Assembly: GCF_006335115.1 (NCBI RefSeq)
Contig: NZ_VDMJ01000024.1
Span: 182,852 to 246,851, forward strand
Reading direction: 5' to 3'
Length of the DNA: 64,000 nt
Source of the DNA: Streptomyces sp. NP160
GTDB lineage: Bacteria > Actinomycetota > Actinomycetes > Actinomycetales > Quadrisphaeraceae
Below are positions 1 through 7,721 of the stretch, in pieces (positions within the stretch are counted from its first letter, which is position 1; the number at the start of each line of letters is the position of its first letter). The translations under genes and the position numbers were made by a program. The notes beneath the pieces are model-generated. The model was not told the origin of the DNA and searched no databases. It saw only the letters and a program-made list of their open reading frames with translations.

Positions 1-1
1 C

Positions 2-1414
2 CGGCTGGAGCTGCTCGCGGAGGTGACGAGGCAGCTGTCGGAGGTCACCGACGCGCAGGCCGCCGTCGACCGGCTGGCGCGACTGGTGGTCCCGGCGCTC
101 GCGGACTTCGCGATGGTCGCCGTGGTCGGCGACGACAGCGCCGTGGCGACGACGCAGACCACCGAGGACGACGGCGGCGGTCCGCCCGCCGCGCGCCGGC
201 GGCACGGCCTTCGCGACGTCGCCTGGTGGCACCACGACGACGCTCGCCGCGAGCTCGTGCGGACCATCGCCGAGCGCCGCCTGGCGGAGCTGGGCGACGG
301 TGGGCGGCAGCTGCTGCAGACGCTGCTCGGACCCGACGGCCTCACGGTGGCCGTGCCGGACACCGCCCCCCAGGGCACCACGGTGGCCGAGGCGCTCGCC
401 GAGCTCATGGCACCCGGCGAGGCGCGCGACGCCCTGCTCGAGCTGGCGCCCTCCTCGATGGCCACCTGGTCGCTGCGCAGCGGCGGTCGCACCCTGGGGC
501 TGCTGACGGTGGGGACCGACCCCGGGCGGGCTCCGCTGAGCCCGCGCGACGTCGACCTGGGTGCGGACATCGCCGCGCGCGCGGGGCTGGCGCTGGACCG
601 CTCCCGCCTGTTCCGCCAGCAGCGCGACCTCGCCGAGGGCCTGCAGCGCTCGCTGCTGACGCTGTCGCCGGGGGCCGTGCCCGACCACGTCACGGTCGCC
701 GTGCGCTACGTCGCCGCCGCCGAGGCCGCGCGCGTGGGCGGTGACTTCTACGACGTGTTCACCCAGCCGTCCGGTGCTGCGGTCGCGGTCATCGGTGACG
801 TCATGGGCCACGACACCGACGCCGCCGCCTCGATGGCGCAGCTGCGCTCGACCGTGCGCACGCTGGGGATGCTCACCGACGACGGTCCCGCCGAGGTGCT
901 GCGCCGCGCGGACGCGCTGATGCGCGCCTCGGGGATGGACACCACGGCCACGGCCGCGGTGGTCAGGCTCCCCGAGCCCCAGGCGCCCGCCCCCGAGGCG
1001 GCTCACGCGGCGGGCCAGGAGGCGGTCGACCCTTCGGAGGTCGACGCGGCGGCGGTCCTGGTGGAGTGGTCCAACGCCGGTCACCCCCCGCCGCTGGTGC
1101 TCGACGACGACGGCAGCGTCAGGCTGCTCACCGCGCCCGCCACGGACCTGCTGCTCGGGGTGGACCCCGGCACCACCCGGCGGCAGACGCAGCACCCGAT
1201 GCGCGTGGGCGCCACGCTGCTGCTCTACACCGACGGGCTCGTGGAGCGGCGCGACCAGCCCCTGCAGCAGGGCATCGCCCGGCTGCAGGAGGTGGTGGCG
1301 CGCGTGGCGCCGCAGGCCGCCGACCACCACCAGCTGCTCGACCTCGTGCTCGCGGAGATGCTCCCCGAGGTGGCCACGGACGACGTCGCCGTCGTGGCGC
1401 TCTGCCTCACCTGA
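2..1414 (+). CDS. GAF-SpoIIE-type PP2C phosphatase (5' end cut by window)
   Basis: The frame is open from base 2 with no stop upstream, and the residues before the first GTG (base 23) read like the continuation of a helix, so the N-terminus lies outside the window. The first ~190 residues resemble a GAF sensor domain. A short linker leads to a SpoIIE/PP2C domain (about residues 205-470) with all metal-binding motifs visible: GGDFYDVF, GDVMGHD, AGHPPPLVL, YTDGLVE and DDVAVV. Such proteins dephosphorylate STAS anti-sigma antagonists in partner-switching cascades. A STAS protein (9917) and an anti-sigma-type ATPase (7719) lie within 9 kb, but not in the same operon. The domain call is firm; the substrate is inferred. 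Confidence 0.9.
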   Translation, partial: RLELLAEVTRQLSEVTDAQAAVDRLARLVVPALADFAMVAVVGDDSAVATTQTTEDDGGGPPAARRRHGLRDVAWWHHDDARRELVRTIAERRLAELGDGGRQLLQTLLGPDGLTVAVPDTAPQGTTVAEALAELMAPGEARDALLELAPSSMATWSLRSGGRTLGLLTVGTDPGRAPLSPRDVDLGADIAARAGLALDRSRLFRQQRDLAEGLQRSLLTLSPGAVPDHVTVAVRYVAAAEAARVGGDFYDVFTQPSGAAVAVIGDVMGHDTDAAASMAQLRSTVRTLGMLTDDGPAEVLRRADALMRASGMDTTATAAVVRLPEPQAPAPEAAHAAGQEAVDPSEVDAAAVLVEWSNAGHPPPLVLDDDGSVRLLTAPATDLLLGVDPGTTRRQTQHPMRVGATLLLYTDGLVERRDQPLQQGIARLQEVVARVAPQAADHHQLLDLVLAEMLPEVATDDVAVVALCLT

Positions 1415-1451
1415 CCGGGACGCCGGTCGAGGTCGTCGACCTCCCCCTCGC

Positions 1452-1506
1452 GGGTGAGCGCTCCAGGGGCGTCTTCGTCCGGTCCTCGCCCCTGGACTGC
1501 TCACCC
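1452..1506. terminator. Long imperfect hairpin between convergent genes
   Basis: Two 20-base arms (1452-1471 and 1487-1506) pair with two mismatches around a 15-base loop. It lies in the 160-base gap between the tail-to-tail phosphatase genes and would serve as a terminator for both strands. No T-tract follows, as is usual in high-GC actinobacteria. Confidence 0.55.
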
Positions 1507-1574
1507 GGGAGAGCCGTCCCACCCGCAGCAGGAGGTCGGTGCGGTGACCGGGCTGGCCCCGCCGTCACCGAGGG

Positions 1575-2396
1575 TCAGAGGTGCTGGCCGTACCCGTCGG
1601 CGTCAGCGCCCCCGGCGGCAGCGCCCACCAGGCGCGGCGGGAAGGGGAGCACCTGGTCGTCCTGGACGACGGCGACGACGACGCAGGTGACGTTGTCCGT
1701 CGCTCCTGCCCGCAGCGCCAGCTCCACGAGGCGCAGGGAGCACACCCACGCTGACGGCTCCTCGTCCATGACCTGCTGCATCGTGTCCACCGAGAGCACC
1801 CCGGACAGGCCGTCGGAGCACAGCAGCCAGCGGTCGCCGACGTCCGCGGCGTGGCGGCTCAGCACCGGGGTGCTGTCGGATCCGGCGGTGCCGAGGCAGG
1901 CGGTGATGATGTTCCCCATGGGGTGCCCCTCGGCCTCCTCGGCCGTCAGGTGGCCTGCGTCGACGAGCTGCTGCACGTAGGTGTCGTCGCGGGTGACCTG
2001 CTGCAGCGGCCCGCCGAGCGGACGGCGGTACGCGCGCGAGTCACCGACGTGGGCGAGCACGACGTCGTCGTCGGTGGCCATGAGCGCCGTCAGCGTGGTG
2101 CCCATGCCGGCGGTCTCCGGGTGGTGGGCCACGTGCTCGAGGAGCGCCGCCTGGGCGCGGGCGACCGCGGCCTCCAGCGCCGCCGCCGCGTCCTCGCGGG
2201 GGTGCTGCTCGTCGTCGCGGTCGTCGAGGGGCAGCAGCTCCTCGATGACGATGGACGAGGCCACGTCGCCCGCGGCGCTGCCGCCCACGCCGTCGGCGAC
2301 CAGCGCCAGCCTCCGGCCGGCGTACCCGGAGTCCTCGTTGTGCGGCCTGACGGTCCCGCGGTCCGAGCGCGCTCCGGTGACGACGGCGAGGGGCAT
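1575..2396 (-). CDS. PP2C-family Ser/Thr phosphatase
   Basis: A soluble 273-residue protein phosphatase of the PP2C (PstP-like) fold. Seen in order: SDRGTVRPHNEDS near the N-terminus, LVADGVGGSAAGDVAS, LAHVGDSRAYR, LLCSDGLSGVL and GATDNVT, which together provide the aspartates for the two-metal centre. The start is the ATG at 2396, seven bases after a GGAG, chosen over an upstream in-frame codon because the PP2C domain begins there. There is no transmembrane segment, unlike classic PstP, and no neighbouring Ser/Thr kinase or FHA genes, so this is a stand-alone paralogue rather than the cell-division phosphatase. It converges on the SpoIIE-type gene. Confidence 0.9.
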   Translation of the reverse strand: MPLAVVTGARSDRGTVRPHNEDSGYAGRRLALVADGVGGSAAGDVASSIVIEELLPLDDRDDEQHPREDAAAALEAAVARAQAALLEHVAHHPETAGMGTTLTALMATDDDVVLAHVGDSRAYRRPLGGPLQQVTRDDTYVQQLVDAGHLTAEEAEGHPMGNIITACLGTAGSDSTPVLSRHAADVGDRWLLCSDGLSGVLSVDTMQQVMDEEPSAWVCSLRLVELALRAGATDNVTCVVVAVVQDDQVLPFPPRLVGAAAGGADADGYGQHL

Positions 2397-2459
2397 GTGC
2401 GGCTCCAGGTCACTCGACGGTGCGCTCGGGGGAGGCCGAGATCGACAGCCTCCCACGCT

Positions 2460-3362
2460 TCACGTCGACCGGCACGGGCCGGAGGCGTCCCCGTCCGGTC
2501 GGCGGGCCACGACGGCCTCGGCAGCTGCGACGAGCCGGTCGCGGTGCTCCGCCCGCCAGCGGCCCTCGGCGTCCAGCTCGTCGAGGTCGCCGCGTGCCAG
2601 GAAGGCGGCGAACGGCTCCACCCCCGCGCCTCCGAGGTGCACGAGGCGGTGCCGCTCGAGGTCGGACTGGTCCTCCAGCAGCTGGAACACCCGCGCCGGC
2701 TCCAGGGCGAGCTCCCGGCACCACAGACCGAACCGGTGCTCGACCTCCGCGTCCACCAGCGGAGCCTCCGCTCGGTAGCCGGTCATGGGGCGCAGCGGCA
2801 CGAAGGCCCAGGCGGCCTGCGCGGCGTCCCACCCGGGGGGCGCGGGTTCGGCGGTGTCCCAGTCGATGAGCGCCACGAGCTCGCCGTCGCGCCACACGGT
2901 GTTCCACGGGCCGAAGTCGCCGTGGCGCACCACCAGTCCCTCGCCCCAGCGCGGACCGCCCTGCCACACCGCACTGGGCGGCTCCTCGAAGGAGGCCAGC
3001 GCGTCCCCGAGCTCGCGCACCAGGCGCGCGACGGCCACCAGGCCGGCGTCGGAGCGCAGCGGCTCCGGCCACGGCCACCAGGCGGTGGTGCCCTCGACGA
3101 ACTCGAGCACCTCCCGTCCCTGCTCGTCGTGCCCCAGCGGGCGCGGCACCCGGTGGACCCCGGCTGCGCGGAGGTGGTGCAGCAGCGCGTGCACCGTCGG
3201 CGTCCACGGCGACGCGGTGCGGCGCACGGTGGCGCCCCTGCGCACCACCTCGGTCGAGCAGCCACCCCGGAGCGGCACCTCGGCGTCGTCGTCGAGCGAG
3301 GTGACCGCGTCGCGCTCGGCCGGGCGCTCGACCGTCAGGCCGCCGTCGGCTCGCTCCGCCAT
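2460..3362 (-). CDS. Aminoglycoside phosphotransferase-fold kinase
   Basis: A 300-residue protein of the APH/choline-kinase superfamily. The catalytic loop is HGDFGPWN (H147-N154) and the metal-binding IDWD is at 166-169; the N-terminal lobe is less clear. The substrate cannot be read from the sequence; the family includes antibiotic, choline and sugar kinases, so a resistance role should not be assumed. The start is the ATG at 3362, four bases downstream of the stop of the marR-type gene, so the two form a tight operon and are probably co-regulated. An in-frame upstream extension over the regulator gene was rejected. Confidence 0.85.
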   Translation of the reverse strand: MAERADGGLTVERPAERDAVTSLDDDAEVPLRGGCSTEVVRRGATVRRTASPWTPTVHALLHHLRAAGVHRVPRPLGHDEQGREVLEFVEGTTAWWPWPEPLRSDAGLVAVARLVRELGDALASFEEPPSAVWQGGPRWGEGLVVRHGDFGPWNTVWRDGELVALIDWDTAEPAPPGWDAAQAAWAFVPLRPMTGYRAEAPLVDAEVEHRFGLWCRELALEPARVFQLLEDQSDLERHRLVHLGGAGVEPFAAFLARGDLDELDAEGRWRAEHRDRLVAAAEAVVARRPDGDASGPCRST

Positions 3363-3366
3363 GCGG

Positions 3367-3843
3367 TCACCCTGGGGGAGCGGGAGGCGGTGCGTCGAGC
3401 GGTTTCCGGCCCTCGAGGGAGGCCGTGCAGGTGACGAGGTCCTCGCGGAGGCGCTGAGCCCCGACCTCACCGAGCGAGGCGAGCATCGCGGCCTCGACGT
3501 TCGCCACGTCAAGGCTCGCGCGGGCGAGCAGGTCCGCGCCCGCGGGCGTGAGCCGGGTGGGCAGGGCCCGTCCTGAAGGGGCCTGCGCCGGGCGGTCGAG
3601 CAGGCCGCGCTGCTCCAGCCCCTGCAGCGTGGTGTGCGCTGACTGGCGTGTGACGAAGGTGGCGCGGGCCAGGTCCGCCGCCGACATCCCGGGGCGGTGC
3701 TGCAGCTGCTCCAGGCACGCGTACTGGGGGACCGAGAGGTCGAGAGGGCGGAGCGCGTCGTCCATCGCCGAGCGGAGGGCGGCGGCGGCGCGCTTGAGCG
3801 CCAGCCCGACGGAGCTGTCCAGGTCGACCCGGCCTTGCGTCAT
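3367..3843 (-). CDS. MarR-family transcriptional regulator
   Basis: A 158-residue winged-helix regulator. Helix-turn-helix region: MSAADLARATFVTRQSAHTT, followed by the wing around RPAQAPSGRALPTRLT. The ATG at 3843 is preferred over an upstream GTG because it falls at the edge of a palindrome, as expected for an autoregulated gene. It is divergent from a VOC-fold gene (26 bases from one to the first repeat of the other) and leads a two-gene operon with the APH-fold kinase. The natural layout is that MarR represses both directions until a ligand binds. The ligand is unknown. Confidence 0.9.
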   Translation of the reverse strand: MTQGRVDLDSSVGLALKRAAAALRSAMDDALRPLDLSVPQYACLEQLQHRPGMSAADLARATFVTRQSAHTTLQGLEQRGLLDRPAQAPSGRALPTRLTPAGADLLARASLDVANVEAAMLASLGEVGAQRLREDLVTCTASLEGRKPLDAPPPAPPG

Positions 3844-3889
3844 GTCAGGAGTCTGACATACAGTCGTCGGTGTCAGTCCAGTTGACACC
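3842..3889. promoter_or_regulatory. Two palindromic MarR operator candidates
   Basis: Palindrome 1 (3842-3859) has 7-base arms ATGTCAG/CTGACAT around GAGT and overlaps the marR start codon. Palindrome 2 (3869-3889) has 7-base arms GGTGTCA/TGACACC around seven bases. The two share the core TGTCA/TGACA. They flank the likely -10 of the VOC gene, so binding would block both promoters. Confidence 0.65.
3859..3864 (+). promoter_or_regulatory. -10 candidate (TACAGT) for the VOC gene
   Basis: TACAGT fits the actinobacterial TAnnnT -10 and sits between the two MarR palindromes. Transcription would start near 3871, giving a ~32-base leader that contains the AAAGGAG ribosome binding site at 3890-3896. 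Confidence 0.5.
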
Positions 3890-3902
3890 AAAGGAGCATC
3901 CC

Positions 3903-4283
3903 GTGGCTGCTGTCACCGGTCCGGACTTCATCGCCCTGCAGGTCCGTGACGTCGCTGCGTCGGCGCACTTCTACGAGACCCGCCTCGGGCTGCGCCGGGC
4001 GCCGGGACCGCCCGGCGCCGTCGTCTTCGCCACCTCACCGGTCGCCTTCGCCGTCCGAGAGCCGCTCCCCGGCGTCGACCTCGACGCCGTGAGCCCGCGG
4101 CCCGGCGCCGGCGTGGCGCTGTGGCTCGCCGCCGACGACGCCCAGGTCCTCCACGACGACCTCACCGCCGCCGGCATCCCGGTGCTGCAGCCGCCGTTCG
4201 ACGGCCCCTTCGGCCGGACCTTCACGCTGGCCGACCCGGACGGCTACGCCATCACGGTCCACGGACCTGCCGCCGCGAGGTGA
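3903..4283 (+). CDS. VOC (glyoxalase/bleomycin-resistance) fold protein
   Basis: A 126-residue protein with the paired beta-alpha-beta-beta-beta modules of the vicinal oxygen chelate fold: FIALQVRDVAASAHFYETRL at the start and FGRTFTLADPDGYAITVHG at the end. The GTG at 3903 follows AAAGGAG with a six-base gap, so it is preferred over an in-frame GTG at 3870 that would place the start inside the operator. Known members are glyoxalases, dioxygenases and drug-binding proteins; the divergent MarR regulator suggests a response to a small toxic molecule. The precise substrate is unknown. Confidence 0.85.
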   Translation: MAAVTGPDFIALQVRDVAASAHFYETRLGLRRAPGPPGAVVFATSPVAFAVREPLPGVDLDAVSPRPGAGVALWLAADDAQVLHDDLTAAGIPVLQPPFDGPFGRTFTLADPDGYAITVHGPAAAR

Positions 4284-4593
4284 GTCGCGGTCCTGGCGTG
4301 AGCCGCGGCCACCAGGGGTGACGCAGCGAGCGCAAGGGCGTTCGGTGAGGCGCTGGATCTTCCGGGGCGAGCGCGTGCTCGCCTCGCCGTGGCGGTGGGT
4401 CGTCGTGGTGCTCGGCGTCGTCTTCGCCCTCTGCGGGCTCGCCGTCGCCTGGCCGGACGCCGGTGGTGTCTCCCGGAGCGGCGTCGCCGTCGCCGTCGTC
4501 GTCGCCCGCCCCTCGCCCTGCACCTCCCGGAGACCTCGACGGTCCCTTCCACCGCGAGCCGGGGCGACGTCGCGGGTGAGCGTCGCCGGCGCC
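4284..4593 (+). other. Gap with a possible broken small membrane gene
   Basis: From a GTG at 4345 a frame with strongly G/C-ending codons encodes RRWIFRGERVL and then one hydrophobic segment (WVVVVLGVVFALCGLAVAW). The codon bias collapses near 4530 and continues in the next frame to a stop at 4607 (ending RRRRLTGR). This looks like a ~85-residue single-span membrane protein with one base missing, or a chance open frame. No homology is recognised. Confidence 0.25.
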
Positions 4594-5628
4594 TCACAGG
4601 AAGGTGAGCGCCGACCCGTGCGGCGCCGCCAGGGCGAGCGGCGCGTCGTCGAGTGAGACGAGGAACGGTGAGCCGCCGTCGTGCTCGTGGGGCGGCTGGG
4701 GTGCGAGGTCGGGGAGGACGGCCCAGCCCTCCACCCCCAGCCGGTGGGCACCAGCCTCCTCGATCGCCTGCCGCACAGCGCTGCGCCCCTCCGCCCCCAG
4801 GTAGACCAGCGCCGCGCTGTGCGTCACGACGACGGCTCCTCGCCCGCGCCCGGCGACCTCGTCCAGGTGCCGGCGCGCCCGCGCGAGCAGCGGCGCGAGG
4901 TCGGTGGTCATGTCACCGGCCAGCACGGGCGGCCGGAGCCGGGCCGCGACGTCCAGGGCGAGCCTCAGCCGCTCCGCGCGCTCGGCGTGCTCCGGCCAGA
5001 CGAGGCACTCCAGCCAGCGGCGGGTGTCGGCGTCGGCCGGGTCCAGCGGGGACAGGTCGAGCCCCGCCCGCCAGGCGATGGCCGGGACGGCAGCCGGGAG
5101 CCGCTGCGCCGCCCCCAGCCCGTCGACCGCGCACGGCAGCTCGACGTCGCTGACCGCCGGCCCGACGAGGTGCTCACCGCCTCCCGGCAGCGCGTACCGG
5201 TACCGCCACGCGTCGTAGAGGAGGCAGAGGCCGGCGCTCGCGCCCACCTCGACCACGGCGAGCGGACCGTCGGTGCGAGCTGCCAGCTCGGCGAGGCCGG
5301 GCAGGAGCACCGCGCACCGGGCGGCCTCGTTGGTCTGCGTCGACCGCTGCAGCACCGTGGCGCGCACCTCGTCGCCGTGGTCGAGCAGCCACGCCAGGGC
5401 GGCGGCTGGGTCCTGGACGGGCGCGCCGTGCCAGCGCAGGGCACCGAACAGCAGGTTCGGCTGCGCCTTGCCCGCAGGGAGCGCGGCGAGCAGGTCGAGG
5501 GTCGCCTCGTCAGCGGCGACCGCCAGCGCCAGGCGCTCGTAGACGGCGGAGGACCCAGCGGCCTCGGCCCGGGCGAAGCCGAGGTACCGCGTCGACACCG
5601 CGTGCCTGGAGGACCCGTTCTCCGCCAC
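4594..5628 (-). CDS. DUF2332 family protein
   Basis: A 344-residue soluble protein recognisable as DUF2332 by the N-terminal run AGSSAVYERLALAVAADE, the QPNLLFGALRWH segment, the QTNEAARCAVLLPGL block and the later LVEVGASAGL-like glycine motif (VVEVGASAGLCLLYDAWRY region). The glycine motif resembles a methyltransferase-type nucleotide loop, but the function of the family is not known to me. Start GTG at 5628. It reads toward the VOC gene and is followed upstream by a SnoaL-like gene on the same strand, 119 bases away, so it may be co-transcribed. Confidence 0.8.
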   Translation of the reverse strand: MAENGSSRHAVSTRYLGFARAEAAGSSAVYERLALAVAADEATLDLLAALPAGKAQPNLLFGALRWHGAPVQDPAAALAWLLDHGDEVRATVLQRSTQTNEAARCAVLLPGLAELAARTDGPLAVVEVGASAGLCLLYDAWRYRYALPGGGEHLVGPAVSDVELPCAVDGLGAAQRLPAAVPAIAWRAGLDLSPLDPADADTRRWLECLVWPEHAERAERLRLALDVAARLRPPVLAGDMTTDLAPLLARARRHLDEVAGRGRGAVVVTHSAALVYLGAEGRSAVRQAIEEAGAHRLGVEGWAVLPDLAPQPPHEHDGGSPFLVSLDDAPLALAAPHGSALTFL

Positions 5629-5747
5629 AGGGGGAGTAGACCAGGCGGGTCGCTCGGGAGGCGGTCAGCGGCGCTCGAGGACGACGACGACCCGCTCGTC
5701 GTCAGCGCCGTCCGCGGCCACGCGGACATCCGTGCCGCGCTGGTCGA

Positions 5748-6167
5748 TCAGGTCTGAGCGAGGCCCTCGCCCACGAGCGCGTCGCGGACCACGGGGTACA
5801 GGTCTCCCCAGCACCCGATGATCTTGCCGTCGGCCACCCGGTAGAAGACCAGCTCCTGCGTGCGCACGGTCCGACCCGTCGGGGTGATGCCCTCGAAGAC
5901 ACCGGTGTGCGTGCCCTGGCCGACCAGGCGCACGGCGACGGTGTCGCCGTCGACCAGCACCTGCTGGGGCTCCCACCGGTAGTCGGGGAAGCCCGTGACG
6001 ACCGCGCGCACGCCCTCGACGTAGGCCGCCAGGCCGTCGACAGGGCCGGAGCCGCTGACCGACCCGTCCACGAACTCGCCGAGGTCGTCGACCCGGTGCT
6101 CGTTGCAGCAGGCGAGGTAGCGCTCGTAGAGGTCGAGCAGCTCGCTCCGGGACATCGCCACGCGCAC
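5748..6167 (-). CDS. SnoaL-like (ester cyclase/NTF2-fold) protein
   Basis: A 139-residue single-domain protein with the SnoaL pattern: an N-terminal helix (SRSELLDLYERYLACCNEHR), DGLAAYVEGVRAVVTGFPDY, a strand with VAVRLVGQGTHTGVFEGITP and a final EFFR-like LVFYRVADGKIIGCWGD. The family includes polyketide cyclases and many uncharacterised NTF2-like proteins. An ATG at 6155 is an equally good start; neither has a strong ribosome binding site. No polyketide genes are nearby, so the name ester cyclase is structural only. Confidence 0.8.
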   Translation of the reverse strand: MRVAMSRSELLDLYERYLACCNEHRVDDLGEFVDGSVSGSGPVDGLAAYVEGVRAVVTGFPDYRWEPQQVLVDGDTVAVRLVGQGTHTGVFEGITPTGRTVRTQELVFYRVADGKIIGCWGDLYPVVRDALVGEGLAQT

Positions 6168-6338
6168 GACGCTGCCACCCCGCCTCGAAGGTCACCACGC
6201 GGCGGGGCGGTCACGGGACGACGGGGCCTGTCGCTCCGCCTCGGACTGCGCCACGGTGGACCTGTTCGCGATCCGCGAAAGGGTGTCACCGACGACGGCT
6301 GCATCCGCACCGGCGTCGACAGGGCGCGCGTCCCGCTC

Positions 6339-6979
6339 GTGTACGAGCCGGTCGTCGAGGCGCTGGTCTCCGCCTTCGAGCGCCAGCGGTCCTCCTCGCC
6401 GTCGTCCCTCATCCTGTAGGGATCGGTGGCGACCGGACAGGCGCATCCGCCGCGCTCCGACGTCGACGTCGTGCTCCTGGGCCTTTCGCAGGCCACCGCC
6501 ACCGCTGTGGCCGCGCGGCTGTCCCATCGCTTCGCCGGCCTGTGCCGTGAGGTCGCCGCAGGCGCAGCGCGCCTCGAAGACCTCGAGGGCGACGACGACG
6601 AGGTGCACGGCAACCGCGTCTTCCTCCGGCACTACTGCGTTCTGCTCGCCGGCGACGACGTCACCGCAGGCTGGCCGCCGTTCCCCGCGGGCGCCCGGGC
6701 GGCGCGAGGCTCCAACGGCGACATCACCCTGCGGCTTCGCGGCTGGCGCCAGGACGCCGGGTCGCTCGACCAGGTCGACGCCGGGCTCGACCCGGCGCCC
6801 ACCGCTGGGGAGAGGTCGACCCGGCGGCCGCCGAGGACCTGGAGGGCCTGCTCGCCTGGGTCGACGGCGGCGTGACAGCCTCGGTGGGCGACGTCCACAG
6901 GGTCCTCGGACCCGATGGTCCGGTGCAGCGGATCGTCGACGCGCTCAGCGACCTGGTCGGTCTGCGGGCGGTCCGCTGA
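6339..6979 (+). pseudogene. Decayed nucleotidyltransferase-domain gene
   Basis: One frame reads VYEPVVEALVSAFERQ, then LIL, an amber TAG at 6417-6419, then GSVATGQAHPPRSDVDVVLL. That is the nucleotidyltransferase signature GS-x(n)-SDxD, normally preceded by an aromatic residue, so TAG has replaced a Tyr codon (TAC/TAT). The frame continues to about 6810, where coding character moves to another frame (EVDPAAAEDLEGLLAWVDGG, ending at TGA 6977-6979), as expected if one base is missing. Both lesions make a functional product unlikely. The gene overlaps the 3' end of the convergent GH16-like gene by 35 bases. The true start may lie upstream of the GTG used here; 6168-6338 holds nothing else I recognise. 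Confidence 0.75.
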
Positions 6980-7709
6980 GCGCGACGCGGTGCACGAGCG
7001 CCGACTTCGGGTAGTCGCTGACGGGCCCCGGCGGATCGGTCTCGAAGAGGTCGACCATGAGCTGGAGCGGGTACGGCAGGCGCTGGGGCGAGCTGTAGAC
7101 CAGCTGGCCCTCGCAGGAGACGCCCACGCCGTCGTCGTCCCAGCGGGCCGACCACGTGTGCCGCTCGCCGCGCCCCACGGGGACCACCACCTCGGTCATG
7201 TCCGTGACGAGGCGCGGGTCGTGGTGGGCCTTGATGCCGACGCGCGCCGTGCTGGACCGCTCGCCGACGGCCGAGGCGTCGAGCTCGACGACGCACACCT
7301 CACCGCTGTCGCGCTCGTCCAGGTGCTCCGTGCCGACGAGCCAGACTGCGAGCATGCAGCCGGGGTCGGTGCTGGCCGTCACGGTGACGTCGACCTGGCC
7401 GCTGGTGGGTGCCCACAGCACGCGCTCGGGCACCGCGGTCCTCACCACCAAGCCGTCCGGCCGGTGGCGGTGCGTGCCGCGCCGCGACCCCAGGGGACCG
7501 GAGGAGGTCGCGGTCTGCAGGTTGGACACCCGCAGCGGCGCGTCCTCGGGGCGCCAGTCCAGCTGGTCGGCGTCGATCCGGAGCCGCAGTCCGTCAGCGG
7601 TCAGCTCGTACCGGGCGCGGGAGCGCTCCGGCGTCGTCCACTGCGGCAGGTAGTGGTCGACCCACAGGTCGGGGTCCAGCCGCTCACCGGTGAAGTCGTC
7701 CTCGACCAC
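6945..7709 (-). CDS. Glycoside hydrolase family 16-like protein
   Basis: A 254-residue protein with a concanavalin-like profile: DDFTGERLDPDLWVDHYLPQ at the N-terminus, then repeated beta-strands (GQVDVTVTASTDPGCMLAVW, HTWSARWDDDGVGVSCEGQL). It resembles actinobacterial proteins annotated as GH16, but I cannot find the ExDxxE catalytic motif; the nearest stretch is GEVCVVELDASAVGE. It may therefore bind rather than cleave carbohydrate. There is no signal peptide, so it is probably cytoplasmic. GTG start at 7709 with a leaderless -10 directly upstream. Confidence 0.7.
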   Translation of the reverse strand: MVEDDFTGERLDPDLWVDHYLPQWTTPERSRARYELTADGLRLRIDADQLDWRPEDAPLRVSNLQTATSSGPLGSRRGTHRHRPDGLVVRTAVPERVLWAPTSGQVDVTVTASTDPGCMLAVWLVGTEHLDERDSGEVCVVELDASAVGERSSTARVGIKAHHDPRLVTDMTEVVVPVGRGERHTWSARWDDDGVGVSCEGQLVYSSPQRLPYPLQLMVDLFETDPPGPVSDYPKSALVHRVALSGPPADRPGR

Positions 7710-7715
7710 CGGCGC

Positions 7716-7721
7716 AACCTA
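7716..7721 (-). promoter_or_regulatory. Leaderless -10 (TAGGTT) of the GH16-like gene
   Basis: On the minus strand TAGGTT is followed by six bases and then the GTG at 7709, so the start codon would be the transcript 5' end. Confidence 0.65.

Noticed and set aside
2460-3362. Calling the APH-fold gene an aminoglycoside resistance gene
   Set aside because: Catalytic motifs are shared by many kinases with other substrates; nothing identifies an aminoglycoside.
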